Origin: Lachnospiraceae bacterium
GTDB taxonomy: Bacteria; Bacillota; Clostridia; Lachnospirales; Lachnospiraceae
Reading direction: 5' to 3'
Assembly: GCA_022791575.1 (NCBI GenBank)
Contig: JAAVZI010000037.1
Span: 1 to 64,000 of the forward strand
DNA length: 64,000 nucleotides
Shown in pieces: positions 36,299-44,127 of the stretch. Under the pieces are notes generated by a model. The model searched no databases and was not told where the DNA came from. It saw nothing but the letters and a program-made list of their open reading frames with translations. The position numbers and the translations under genes are program-made. Position 1 is the stretch's first letter, and each line of letters opens with the position of its first letter.

Positions 36299-37065
36299 TT
36301 GGATTTTATGATTATACAGTAATTACTACATATATAAGCCTGATCTGTTCCATGTTTGGTATGCTGATGTGTGTGAAGCAGAGCGTTCTTTCTCATGGGA
36401 TGAATGGGGATTATAAGATGGCGGTTTTGATGCTGGCACTTTCTGGACTTTTGGATATGTTTGACGGCAAGATTGCCAGAACGAAGAAGGACCGGACTTC
36501 CGATGAAAAAAAGTTCGGAATTCAGTTGGATTCCTTATGTGATGTCATCTGTTTTGGTGCATATCCGGTGCTTCTGGCATTTTGCATTGGAATGAGAGGA
36601 AAGATTAGTTATATTATTTTTATCATATATATTCTGGGTGCAGTCATCCGTCTGGCGTTTTTTAATGTAATGGAGGAACAGCGGCAGAAGGAGACCGGAG
36701 ATAAGAGAAAGGAATATCAGGGATTGCCGGTAACGTCAATTGCGGTTATTTTTCCGGTATTATATTTTATGGGACTGATGCTTAGGAATCTGGGGCTGTT
36801 GGGCGCTCCCAGTCTGATTCTGCAAGTGGGTATGCTGATTACCGGAGTATTGTTTGTAGTAGATTTTAAAGTGAAGAAGCCAAGTAATCTTGCAATTGCA
36901 ATTCTGGTGCTAATTGTAGCAGTAGTGATGATTTTTGTCTTCCGCGGAAGCTTGTTTAAGGTAAAGCCTCAGAAGGCGCATAAGGGCAGAACCGCACAAT
37001 GGGCTGCAGAAGAGGAGAGGAGTGTCAATGGATTTACAGGAGAAGGGGACCGAATTCTTATATAG
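36295..37065 (+). CDS. pssA: CDP-diacylglycerol--serine O-phosphatidyltransferase
   Basis: A 256 aa membrane enzyme making phosphatidylserine from CDP-diacylglycerol and serine. The CDP-alcohol phosphotransferase motif is present: DGKIAR, then GIQLDSLCD after an unusual insert (TKKDRTSDEKKF). It starts at the ATGA overlap with the preceding gene and overlaps psd at its own end. The order YbhN-like, pssA, psd makes a compact phosphatidylethanolamine operon. Confidence 0.88.
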   Translation: MIGFYDYTVITTYISLICSMFGMLMCVKQSVLSHGMNGDYKMAVLMLALSGLLDMFDGKIARTKKDRTSDEKKFGIQLDSLCDVICFGAYPVLLAFCIGMRGKISYIIFIIYILGAVIRLAFFNVMEEQRQKETGDKRKEYQGLPVTSIAVIFPVLYFMGLMLRNLGLLGAPSLILQVGMLITGVLFVVDFKVKKPSNLAIAILVLIVAVVMIFVFRGSLFKVKPQKAHKGRTAQWAAEEERSVNGFTGEGDRILI

Positions 37066-37849
37066 GACCGTTTTGGGACGGCTGATTCTTAAAGGACTGG
37101 TTTGTCCGAAGATAAGCCGGCTGGCAGGGAGATTTCTGGACAGTCCGCTGTCCGTAAAGCTCATCCCGCCCTTTATTCGGCAGAATGAAATTGATATGTC
37201 AGAGTACGAACCCTGCATATACAAGTCTTATAATGAATTTTTTACAAGGAAGATAAGAAAAGAGCAAAGGCCGATTGAGAAAGCAAAGAACTGTCTGATT
37301 AGTCCTTGTGATGGTTCAGCTTTGGTACTTCCGCTTGGGGAAAACAGTGTATTTCAGATTAAGAAGTCCAGATATAACATAAGAAGACTGCTGCACAGCA
37401 AAAAGCTGGCAGAACACTATAAGGGCGGAAGCGCTGTGATTCTGCGTCTTTCCGTTACAGATTACCACAGGTACTGTTATGTAGACGATGGAATTATTAC
37501 GGATTATCGGACAATTCCGGGAATTTTGCATACGGTACAGCCGATTGCCAATGAATATTATCCAGTTTATCATGAGAATACAAGAGAGTATTGTATCTTA
37601 CATTCAGAAAATTTTGGAGATATCGTTGTTATGGAAGTAGGGGCTCTGTTTGTTGGGCGGATTGTCAATGACAAAGACCGGGGGATCGTCAGACGGGGAG
37701 AAGAGAAAGGTAGGTTTGAATTCGGCGGTTCTACCATTGTGCTGTTACTGGAACAATCGGCGGTACAATGGCAGCCCCAATTGCTGGAAAATTCTGCCAA
37801 GGGTAAGGAAACGCCTGTGAAAATGGGTGAAGTAATTGCTGTAAGATAA
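37028..37849 (+). CDS. psd: phosphatidylserine decarboxylase proenzyme
   Basis: Decarboxylates phosphatidylserine to phosphatidylethanolamine. The self-cleavage site is FEFGGSTIV near the C-terminus, where the Ser becomes the pyruvoyl group. Middle segments SPCDGSAL and LSVTDYHRYCYVDDG (active-site Asp/His) are typical of the family. The reading could begin at GTG 37022; ATG 37028 is better spaced from AGGAGAGGAG. It overlaps pssA by about 38 bases, so the products are made together. Length is 273 aa, normal for the short Psd class. Confidence 0.9.
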   Translation: MDLQEKGTEFLYRTVLGRLILKGLVCPKISRLAGRFLDSPLSVKLIPPFIRQNEIDMSEYEPCIYKSYNEFFTRKIRKEQRPIEKAKNCLISPCDGSALVLPLGENSVFQIKKSRYNIRRLLHSKKLAEHYKGGSAVILRLSVTDYHRYCYVDDGIITDYRTIPGILHTVQPIANEYYPVYHENTREYCILHSENFGDIVVMEVGALFVGRIVNDKDRGIVRRGEEKGRFEFGGSTIVLLLEQSAVQWQPQLLENSAKGKETPVKMGEVIAVR

Positions 37850-37883
37850 ATCCTCCACCAAATGTCTGTGTTGACAACAACGC

Positions 37884-39287
37884 ATGAAATGGGGTGAAGT
37901 TTTGACAGGAAGAGAAAACCAGGACGAATACAGGAAAATACAAAAACATAGAAGGAAACTGGAAATGCGCAGAAGGAAGAGACAAAGAAGACGCAGAATA
38001 GAGGCTGTGTTTTCTTTGTGTGTCGTTCTGCTTTCGTGCTGTATTATATTCCTGATTGGAACTAGGCATTATGAACAGAAGGAGAAAAAAGAACAGGAAA
38101 ATCACAAGCTTACCGGAGGAAATAGTACGAATCAAACAGCTTTTGGTAATCTGCCAATAGGAAGTAAGGCTGGGGATAGTTCTGTACGAATTGGAAACGC
38201 AGGTGATATAATTCTGCAGCCAGATATCATAGAGGCATATGGCGGTATGGAATCCAACCAGCATGATTTTTCACCGGCATTGGAGACCTTTCGGTCAGCT
38301 TATGAGTCGGTGGATTTTATGGTGGTGAATCTGGAAGTTTCTCTGGGAGGAGCTGCACAGCCTTACAGTGGTTTTCCGCGGTATAATGTCCCAGATGAGA
38401 TTGTATCTGACCTAAAGGGTGCGGGGGTGGATTTGTACCTTTTGGCGCATAATCACATTTATGATAATGGAAAAGAGGGATTTCTGCGTACCATTTCTGT
38501 CATGCAGCAGATGGAAGCTGCCTATACGGGAATCCGAGCCAGAGAAGAGGAACCGGCATATATGATTCGGGATCTGAACGGAATTCGGGTAGGAATTGTC
38601 AATTATACCTATGAAATGGAGAGTGACAGTGAACGAAAACAGATCAACGGAAATGTAATGGATAAAAGTGTGGAAAATCTGTTGAATTCCTATAAAGGAA
38701 GTGATTTAGAGAACTTTTATCAGGAGATCGCACAGATTTATCAGGAAATGCGTAAGCAGGGCGTAGAGTTTATCATAGCCTATATGCATTGGGGAAATGA
38801 GTATGAACTTTTACCTAATGATATGCAGAAAGCTATTGCCCAGAAACTATGCAATCTGGGGACAGATGCTGTGATGGGCACCCATCCGCATGTAGTCCAG
38901 CCGATGGATGTTCTGACCAGTGAGGATGGAAGTCATAAGATGCTTTGTGTCTATTCTCTGGGAAATCATTGGACCGATCAGAGAAGGGAGAACATTAGTT
39001 CGCGTCCGAATGGCCATACCGAGGATGGACTGATGGTGAATCTGACTGTTTCGAGGAAAGAGGGCATAGTATCGATTACTGGAATAGAAGCCGTTCCGAC
39101 CTATGTTTATAAAAATGAGGTTCCACAGTATTATGTGATTCCGATTTATAATCCGGCTGAAACGGAGGCGCAGACAGGGTTGTCTGGTATTCAGACGGAA
39201 ATACAAACTTCCTATGACCGGACTGTTAAAATACTGGGGAGCTGTGTGGAAAATGCAAAAAGAGAATTAGGCATTCCTATGGAATAG
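37884..39287 (+). CDS. CapA family (PgsA-like) membrane-anchored phosphoesterase-like protein
   Basis: A protein of about 467 aa with a highly basic start (RKIQKHRRKLEMRRRKRQRRRR), one membrane helix near residues 40-55, then a calcineurin-like CapA domain outside: GDIILQPDI, VVNLEVSLGG, LLAHNHIYDNG, YMHWGNEYEL and GTHPHVVQPM. CapA proteins act in poly-gamma-glutamate or other polymer export or anchoring, but no capB/capC lies nearby, so that role is uncertain. ATG 37884 lacks a clear ribosome site; TTG 37902 after GGGGTGA is an alternative start. Confidence 0.85.
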   Translation: MKWGEVLTGRENQDEYRKIQKHRRKLEMRRRKRQRRRRIEAVFSLCVVLLSCCIIFLIGTRHYEQKEKKEQENHKLTGGNSTNQTAFGNLPIGSKAGDSSVRIGNAGDIILQPDIIEAYGGMESNQHDFSPALETFRSAYESVDFMVVNLEVSLGGAAQPYSGFPRYNVPDEIVSDLKGAGVDLYLLAHNHIYDNGKEGFLRTISVMQQMEAAYTGIRAREEEPAYMIRDLNGIRVGIVNYTYEMESDSERKQINGNVMDKSVENLLNSYKGSDLENFYQEIAQIYQEMRKQGVEFIIAYMHWGNEYELLPNDMQKAIAQKLCNLGTDAVMGTHPHVVQPMDVLTSEDGSHKMLCVYSLGNHWTDQRRENISSRPNGHTEDGLMVNLTVSRKEGIVSITGIEAVPTYVYKNEVPQYYVIPIYNPAETEAQTGLSGIQTEIQTSYDRTVKILGSCVENAKRELGIPME

Positions 39288-39303
39288 CCGGAAAGGAAAT
39301 CAA

Positions 39304-39807
39304 TTGAGAGAGCGTCTGACAAAAAAGGATGTAGAGAAAATCCAGCAGGAAATTGAACATCGGAAGCTGGTTGTCCGTAAGGAAGCTATTGAAGCGGTGA
39401 AGGAAGCAAGAGCGCATGGAGATCTGAGTGAGAACTTTGAGTACCATGCAGCAAAGAAGGATAAAAACAGCAATGAGAGCCGGATTCGTTATCTGGAGCG
39501 GATGCTGAAAGCGGCTGTGATTATTGAGGAAACGTCCTCAGAGGATGAGGTAGGTCTGAATAATACCATTACCATCTATATTCCAGAGGATGATGTAGAA
39601 GAGGTGTACCGGTTAGTTACATCTATCAGGGGAAATTCTGTTAAGGGTCTGATTAGTATAGAATCTCCTTTGGGTAAAGCTGTCCTAGGACATAAAACAG
39701 GTGATGTCGTAACGGTGAAGGTCAGTGAGGATTACTCTTATGATGTAGAGATTCGAAAGATTGAGAATACGGAGGATGACGGAACAGATACGATCCGCAG
39801 CTATTAG
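39304..39807 (+). CDS. greA: GreA-like transcript cleavage factor
   Basis: A 167 aa GreA/GreB family protein that rescues backtracked RNA polymerase. The N-terminal coiled coil has the acidic tip HGDLSENFEYHAAK; the C-terminal FKBP-like domain ends with LGHKTGDVVTVKV. The start is TTG 39304 with AAAGGAA upstream. It lies 16 bases after capA and might be transcribed with it. A second greA elsewhere in the genome is possible, so this may be a paralogue. Confidence 0.86.
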   Translation: MRERLTKKDVEKIQQEIEHRKLVVRKEAIEAVKEARAHGDLSENFEYHAAKKDKNSNESRIRYLERMLKAAVIIEETSSEDEVGLNNTITIYIPEDDVEEVYRLVTSIRGNSVKGLISIESPLGKAVLGHKTGDVVTVKVSEDYSYDVEIRKIENTEDDGTDTIRSY

Positions 39808-39843
39808 AACCTTATCAGGCGAGCTGCAAAAAGCGAGGCGTAA

Positions 39844-40599
39844 ATGATGAGACACTTAGAAATGAATGACTGGCTTGTGCTGAACAATATGATTTATAAA
39901 ATTTATACAACGGAAGATGAGATGGAAATGCGCCAGTCTTTTATAGAGCAGCTGAAAATGATTCTGGATTATGACAGTGCGGATTTCTTTCTAGCCAGCC
40001 GGGAGCGGGAGGAAAGTCTGGTTAAGCCCGTGTTATATAATTGCGGGGAAGAGCATGAGGAACTATATGCTCAGATTGATTACAGCCAAGGGATTTTATT
40101 TTCAGGAAAGAGCATGGTTTATCGGGAAACGGATATTATTTCTGACGAAAAGCGTCTATTAAAGCCTTATTATAGAAATATTTACCGGCCGAATAGCTGG
40201 CATTTTTCGCTACAGATGATTCTTGCAAGAGATAAGAAATTTCTGGGAGTTGTGACCTTTTACAGAAGGATTGGTAAGGATAATTTTAGATATGAGGATA
40301 TTTTTATTTTGGATTTGCTAAAGGATCATTTGTCATATCGGTTGAAGCAGGATTTTGGTAAGGATACCAAGAAAGAAAATAAACTTACTATAAAAGAAAC
40401 TGTAGAGAAATACCAGCTGACCAGGCGTGAAGAAACGATTCTAGGTTGTTTAATGGAAGGGACAGATAATGTGCAGATTTGTGATGAGCTTGTGATTAGT
40501 CTGAATACCCTGAAAAAACATATTTTAAATATTTACCGTAAGCTGGGTATCAGGAACCGCGTACAGCTTTTTAAAATGGTGCGGGAGCGCGGGGACTGA
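39844..40599 (+). CDS. LuxR-type transcriptional regulator with N-terminal sensor region
   Basis: A 251 aa protein. The C-terminal 60 residues form a LuxR/GerE helix-turn-helix (YQLTRREETILGCLMEG, LVISLNTLKKHILNIYRKLGI). The N-terminal 170 residues resemble a GAF-like sensor fold (ILDYDSADFFLASRE, HFSLQMILARDKKFLGVVTFYRR). No phospho-acceptor receiver is present. The ligand is unknown. It follows greA by 36 bases. Confidence 0.82.
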   Translation: MMRHLEMNDWLVLNNMIYKIYTTEDEMEMRQSFIEQLKMILDYDSADFFLASREREESLVKPVLYNCGEEHEELYAQIDYSQGILFSGKSMVYRETDIISDEKRLLKPYYRNIYRPNSWHFSLQMILARDKKFLGVVTFYRRIGKDNFRYEDIFILDLLKDHLSYRLKQDFGKDTKKENKLTIKETVEKYQLTRREETILGCLMEGTDNVQICDELVISLNTLKKHILNIYRKLGIRNRVQLFKMVRERGD

Positions 40600-40637
40600 T
40601 TGTTATCAGTGCTCTAAGCGGGTCTGGTATAAAAAAT

Positions 40638-40666
40638 TTGACAAATGCGAATTATTATGTTAGGAT
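40638..40666 (+). promoter_or_regulatory. promoter of the SRP RNA
   Basis: TTGACA at 40638-40643, 17-base spacer, TAGGAT at 40661-40666. It would give a 5' extension of about 115 bases before mature SRP RNA, like the precursor in B. subtilis. A GCGAATC/GATTCGC hairpin lies in the extension. A TATATAAA element close to 40787 is an alternative. Confidence 0.5.
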
Positions 40667-40786
40667 AGAGCAGTAAAAAGCGAATCCATGTTTTATATAG
40701 TACCATTTATGCGATTCGCACTATCATTGTCATATACTGACGATTCTTATTCTTAGTTGAAATAAGAGTCTGGTATATATAAATTT

Positions 40787-41048
40787 CCGTGCAGCCGGGA
40801 AGTTAGCGGTGTCCTGTACCTGCAATCCGCTATAGCAGGGGTGATATTCTGCCTCGGGTATTTCTTTGTGAAGCTGCCTTTTATAAGTGGCGTTGACGTC
40901 TGGGTCTTGCGCAACAGGAACTTGTGAATCGTGTCAGGGCAGGAATGCAGCAGCACTAAGCAGGCCCTCCTGTGTGCCGTAAGGCAGCCTGGGCCGAGTT
41001 AACTGTAGAAGTAACGTTTATGAAGGATATTCAAAGCAGAATGCACGG
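40787..41048 (+). ncRNA. ffs: large-type signal recognition particle RNA (scRNA)
   Basis: About 262 nt. The ends pair (CCGTGCA with TGCACGG). The Alu domain is recognised by AGCGGTG, CCTGTACCTGCAATCCGCTA near the 5' end and CTGGGCCGAGTTAACTG near the 3' end. The conserved S domain has GGCGTTGACGT, GGTCTTGCGCAAC, GTGTCAGGGC, the GGAA tetraloop and GCAGCAGCACTAAG, which binds Ffh. This long form with an Alu domain is typical of Bacillota. It is followed by a strong terminator. In B. subtilis this gene lies beside dnaX; here dnaX is 19 kb away. Confidence 0.95.
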
Positions 41049-41068
41049 ATAATAATAGAAATAGTGAA

Positions 41069-41096
41069 CGACAGGGAATAGATTCCTGTCGTTTTT
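41069..41096. terminator. terminator of the SRP RNA gene
   Basis: CGACAGGGAAT pairs with ATTCCTGTCG across a short loop, followed by TTTTTTG. It lies between the converging SRP RNA and shell-protein genes. Confidence 0.85.
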
Positions 41097-41107
41097 TGTC
41101 GTTGCAA

Positions 41108-41827
41108 TTATTGGATATAGGGGATGCCGGTTGGGGACTTGGCAGTACTTCCCATGCATTCCAGCAGCAGAAGCCCGTTCGTCCGCGCCAGAATAACGGC
41201 ATCTTTGACAGCGGTGGTCTCCCCAGTGACGGTAATAATGACTTCATTAGAATGACTGGTGCCAATCGAAGGGGTCCAGTAATTAATCAGTTCTATATTC
41301 GAGGCTTTCATAGCCTGGTCGGCTATGAGTAGGCCGATAGCAGCCGGAGAACCACAGATAAAGCCGAAGGCTCGATCAGCTGGTGCCTGGAATCCCATTT
41401 GCAGTGCTTGGCCTGCTCTGGCAGAAAATGCAAACTCTAAATGGCCAGCCTCACTGATATAAACCTCTCCTGCGTGCAGATAGACCTTTTCCAGGGCGAT
41501 TTCTATACATTTTCTAGCATCAGAGACAGTAGAGGAGCCAACAATGATAAAGTTACCATGACCGCCCCAGCCTTTGGTATCTCTCGGAAGATCAATGGAC
41601 AGGACTTCACAGTTGGTAGCTTTTACAGCTTCGTCAATGGCAAGAATCTGTCCTGCTGCGCCGGTTCTGGAAGTTAAAAGGCCCAGAGAACGGTATTTCT
41701 TTTTCATATTCATTTTTTCTAATATGGATTCCTCAATGTTAGGGATAACTAACCCGATGGTATCCAATACAGTAGTTCCTACGAATTCCGGCATAGAAGA
41801 CGCAGAAGTAAAATAGGCTAAGTCCAT
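41108..41827 (-). CDS. PduB-like microcompartment shell protein (tandem BMC, BMC-T)
   Basis: A 239 aa protein with two BMC domains. First: EFVGTTVLDTIGLVIPNI, RSLGLLTSRTGAAGQILAIDEAVKAT and LPRDTKGWGGHGNFIIVG. Second: GEVYISEAGHLEFAFSARAGQAL, GSPAAIGLLIADQAMKAS and NEVIITVTGE. This is closest to PduB-type trimeric shell proteins, whose pores can carry metabolites or cofactors. No other shell protein, encapsulated enzyme or diol dehydratase gene is near. It has a strong promoter of its own on the minus strand. Confidence 0.85.
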   Translation of the reverse strand: MDLAYFTSASSMPEFVGTTVLDTIGLVIPNIEESILEKMNMKKKYRSLGLLTSRTGAAGQILAIDEAVKATNCEVLSIDLPRDTKGWGGHGNFIIVGSSTVSDARKCIEIALEKVYLHAGEVYISEAGHLEFAFSARAGQALQMGFQAPADRAFGFICGSPAAIGLLIADQAMKASNIELINYWTPSIGTSHSNEVIITVTGETTAVKDAVILARTNGLLLLECMGSTAKSPTGIPYIQ

Positions 41828-41874
41828 AACTGGCTCCTTATATGTATGTTATGTCGAGTAATTCTTATGGTAAA

Positions 41875-41904
41875 AGTATACTAAATAGATACTGGGTTTG
41901 TCAA
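41875..41904 (-). promoter_or_regulatory. strong promoter of the shell-protein gene
   Basis: On the minus strand: TTGACA (41904-41899), 18-base spacer, TATACT (41880-41875), about 48 bases before the ATG. Confidence 0.65.
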
Positions 41905-42089
41905 CCAGTCAGATTTTAATTTGAATGGTTTTTGCGTTTAAACAAATATATTTTTCACACACTTGTCACACGAATTTTACAGAATCATTAGAACAGAACC
42001 ATTAGGCTGCCACATAGAAACGGTATGATATCAGCAGTTAGGAAATGGACAGCAAACACAGATGTCCGAAATCATAAAGGAGGAATGTT

Positions 42090-42881
42090 ATGAATGGATC
42101 TACATTTCAAAGGGTGGAGAAGAAATATTTACTGACTATAGAGAAGTCTTGCGAGCTGCTGAAGCACCTGCGGCCATATATAGAGCTTGACCAGTATGGT
42201 CTTCATACGATCTGCAACATCTATTATGATACGGACCAGTTTGATCTAATCCGCCGTTCCATAGAGAAGCCGCCCTACAAAGAAAAGCTGCGGTTACGAA
42301 GTTACGGCATTCCAGACAAAGACGATAAGGTATTTCTGGAAATTAAGAAAAAATGGGAGGGCGTTGTATATAAGCGAAGAATTTCCCTGACGCTGGCGGA
42401 GGCGAAGGCTTATCTGGAAGATCAGAAGCCATTGGGCAGGCAGGGGCAGATTGAGCAGGAGATGGATTATTTTATCAAATTTTATCAGCCCAGGCCGAAA
42501 ATGTATATTGCATATGACCGGGAAGCTTATTTTGGTCGGGAAAATCCGGGATTGCGGATTACGTTTGACCGAAATATCCGCAGCCGAGAAGAGGATCTGC
42601 AGCTGGAACTGGGAGATGCGGGAAAGCTGCTTTTGGACAAAGGCAGCCGCTTGATGGAGATTAAGGCAGAGAATGCTATGCCGATCTGGCTGGTGCATAT
42701 TTTGTCGGAATTGGAGATTTATCCGGTTTCGTTTTCTAAATATGGAACGATCTACAAGAAATGTGCAGAGGAGCGAAAGAAATTGGCAGTGGTGGATGCG
42801 CATATGGAAAGCTATGGTTCTTCTCAGAGCAGACGGCCCAATCGATATAGTTCTCATTTGTTCAAAGAAGTGTATCTGTAG
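42090..42881 (+). CDS. VTC-domain polyphosphate polymerase-like protein
   Basis: A 263 aa protein with the VTC catalytic fold: RVEKKYLLT at the start, YYDTDQFDLIRRSIEKP, YKEKLRLRSYG, FLEIKKKW, YKRRISL and a late LMEIKAE. The repeated basic strands line the tunnel that binds nucleotide and polyphosphate. In many Clostridia it is encoded with a DUF4956 protein, a CotH kinase-like protein and a carbohydrate-binding protein. The first and last of these companions follow here; cotH does not. The predicted product is cytoplasmic and soluble. Confidence 0.82.
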   Translation: MNGSTFQRVEKKYLLTIEKSCELLKHLRPYIELDQYGLHTICNIYYDTDQFDLIRRSIEKPPYKEKLRLRSYGIPDKDDKVFLEIKKKWEGVVYKRRISLTLAEAKAYLEDQKPLGRQGQIEQEMDYFIKFYQPRPKMYIAYDREAYFGRENPGLRITFDRNIRSREEDLQLELGDAGKLLLDKGSRLMEIKAENAMPIWLVHILSELEIYPVSFSKYGTIYKKCAEERKKLAVVDAHMESYGSSQSRRPNRYSSHLFKEVYL

Positions 42882-42916
42882 TAAACAATTGGAAGGATTG
42901 AAAAAGTAATGGATTG

Positions 42917-43056
42917 GGGATTGCGAAAGTGTATTCAAGGCGACGAGTTTGAACAATAGATACAAAAATTCCGCTCAAAGACGTTTTTGATTCGCTACAT
43001 TTTTGTATCTATTGCCCAAACTCTGACAGTAAAATGAGAATTTTGCAAATGCCTAA
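42917..43056 (+). repeat. dispersed hairpin repeat, copy C1 (short loop)
   Basis: Begins GGATTGCGAAAGTG and ends TTTTGCAAATGCCTAA. The long stem pairs GAGTTTGAACAATAGATAC with GTATCTATTGCCCAAACTC, 23 of 25 positions counting the AAAAAT extension. The loop is TCCGCTCAAAGACGT plus GATTCGCT. Confidence 0.8.
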
Positions 43057-43068
43057 ATTTGATAGATA

Positions 43069-43239
43069 ATTGCAAATTCAAGATATTACCAGTTTTTAGA
43101 CAAATCCTGCAAAAACAGAGCGAATCAAGTACTGACACAAGGACTCTTCCTTCCTCATGTCCAAACTACCTTTTTGAGCGGCGTTTTGTAAGATTTTTGT
43201 AAAATCGTCGCTTTGATTCAGACTTTCGCAAGTATTTAA
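43069..43239 (-). repeat. dispersed hairpin repeat, copy C2 (long loop)
   Basis: Sits between C1 and C3. The stem is diverged (TTTTTAGACAAAT on one side, ATTTTTGTAAAAT on the other). The loop has GAGCGAATCAAGTACTGACA, CTCATGTCCAAAC and TTTGAGCGGCG, in the orientation opposite to C1. TTTGATAGATA lies at both of its borders. Confidence 0.7.
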
Positions 43240-43249
43240 TTTTGATAGA

Positions 43250-43392
43250 TAGGCATTTGCAAAACTCTTATTTCAATGCCAGAGTTTGGGCAATAGATAC
43301 AAAAATGTAGCGAATCAAAAACGTCTTTGAGCGGAATTTTTGTATCTATTGTTCAAACTCGTCGCCTTGAATACACTTTCGCAATCACCTAA
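43250..43392 (-). repeat. dispersed hairpin repeat, copy C3 (short loop, inverted)
   Basis: The inverted counterpart of C1, nearly identical. It begins TAGGCATTTGCAAAAC and ends CACTTTCGCAATCACCTAA. The stem sequence is the same AATAGATAC/GTATCTATT version as in C1. C1 and C3 form a roughly 140-base inverted pair around C2. TTTTGATAGA follows the right end. Confidence 0.8.
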
Positions 43393-43420
43393 ATTTTGAT
43401 AGAAATAGAAAGGAGAAAAA

Positions 43421-44092
43421 ATGTTTACAAGTATTTTTCATTCAACAGAAATGGTTTCTTATAACGCACAGGATATTTTCATCTGCACAGCGGCTTCCCT
43501 GATTCTGGGGCTGCTGATTGCATTGATATTTCAGATTGAGGGGGAAAGTTCCAAAGGATTTAAGCTGTCACTCGTCGTGCTGCCAGTGCTGGTACAGGCC
43601 GTGATTATGATGGTAAACGGCAATCTAGGAACCAGTGTGGCCGTTCTAGGCGCGTTCAGTCTGGTGCGGTTCCGTTCCCAGCCTGGTTCTTCCAAGGAAA
43701 TATGCGGAGTATTCTTTGCCATGGCAGTGGGGCTGGCGACGGCTATGGGCTGCGTAGCCTTTGCCGGTATGCTGACCATACTGGTGGGAATCGTTCTTCT
43801 GCTGGGCAGCCGGATCATGGGCCGTATGGGAAAGGAAGAGAAAATGCTGCGCATCACCATTCCAGAAAATCTGGATTATACTACAGTATTTGATGAGATA
43901 TTAAAGGCCTACACCCAAAAAGCTCAGCTTTTACAGGTAAAAACAACAAATATGGGAAGTATGTTTGAACTAAGATATGAAGTCCAAATGAAACGTGGGA
44001 TAAATGAAAAAGAACTGCTGGATCAGATCCGTACCAGAAATGGCAATTTGACCGTAATATTGGGAAGGGAAATGAATAGTGCAGCATTATAG
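43421..44092 (+). CDS. DUF4956 membrane protein
   Basis: A 223 aa protein with four hydrophobic helices in the first 135 residues and a cytoplasmic C-terminal domain. The family core is GTSVAVLGAFSLVRFRSQPGS, followed by FFAMAVGLATAMG. DUF4956 proteins are regularly encoded with VTC polyphosphate polymerases and might form the membrane partner of the polymer machinery. AAAGGAG precedes ATG 43421. The repeat cluster C separates it from the VTC gene by 540 bases, so the two may not share a transcript. Confidence 0.8.
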   Translation: MFTSIFHSTEMVSYNAQDIFICTAASLILGLLIALIFQIEGESSKGFKLSLVVLPVLVQAVIMMVNGNLGTSVAVLGAFSLVRFRSQPGSSKEICGVFFAMAVGLATAMGCVAFAGMLTILVGIVLLLGSRIMGRMGKEEKMLRITIPENLDYTTVFDEILKAYTQKAQLLQVKTTNMGSMFELRYEVQMKRGINEKELLDQIRTRNGNLTVILGREMNSAAL

Positions 44093-44127
44093 GGTTGGTT
44101 GTAAGTATATGAGAGTGAGGAATATTT

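Noticed and set aside
42917..43392. CRISPR array
   Set aside because: The repeats are long, partly inverted and hairpin-forming, with no regular spacers and no cas genes in the window.
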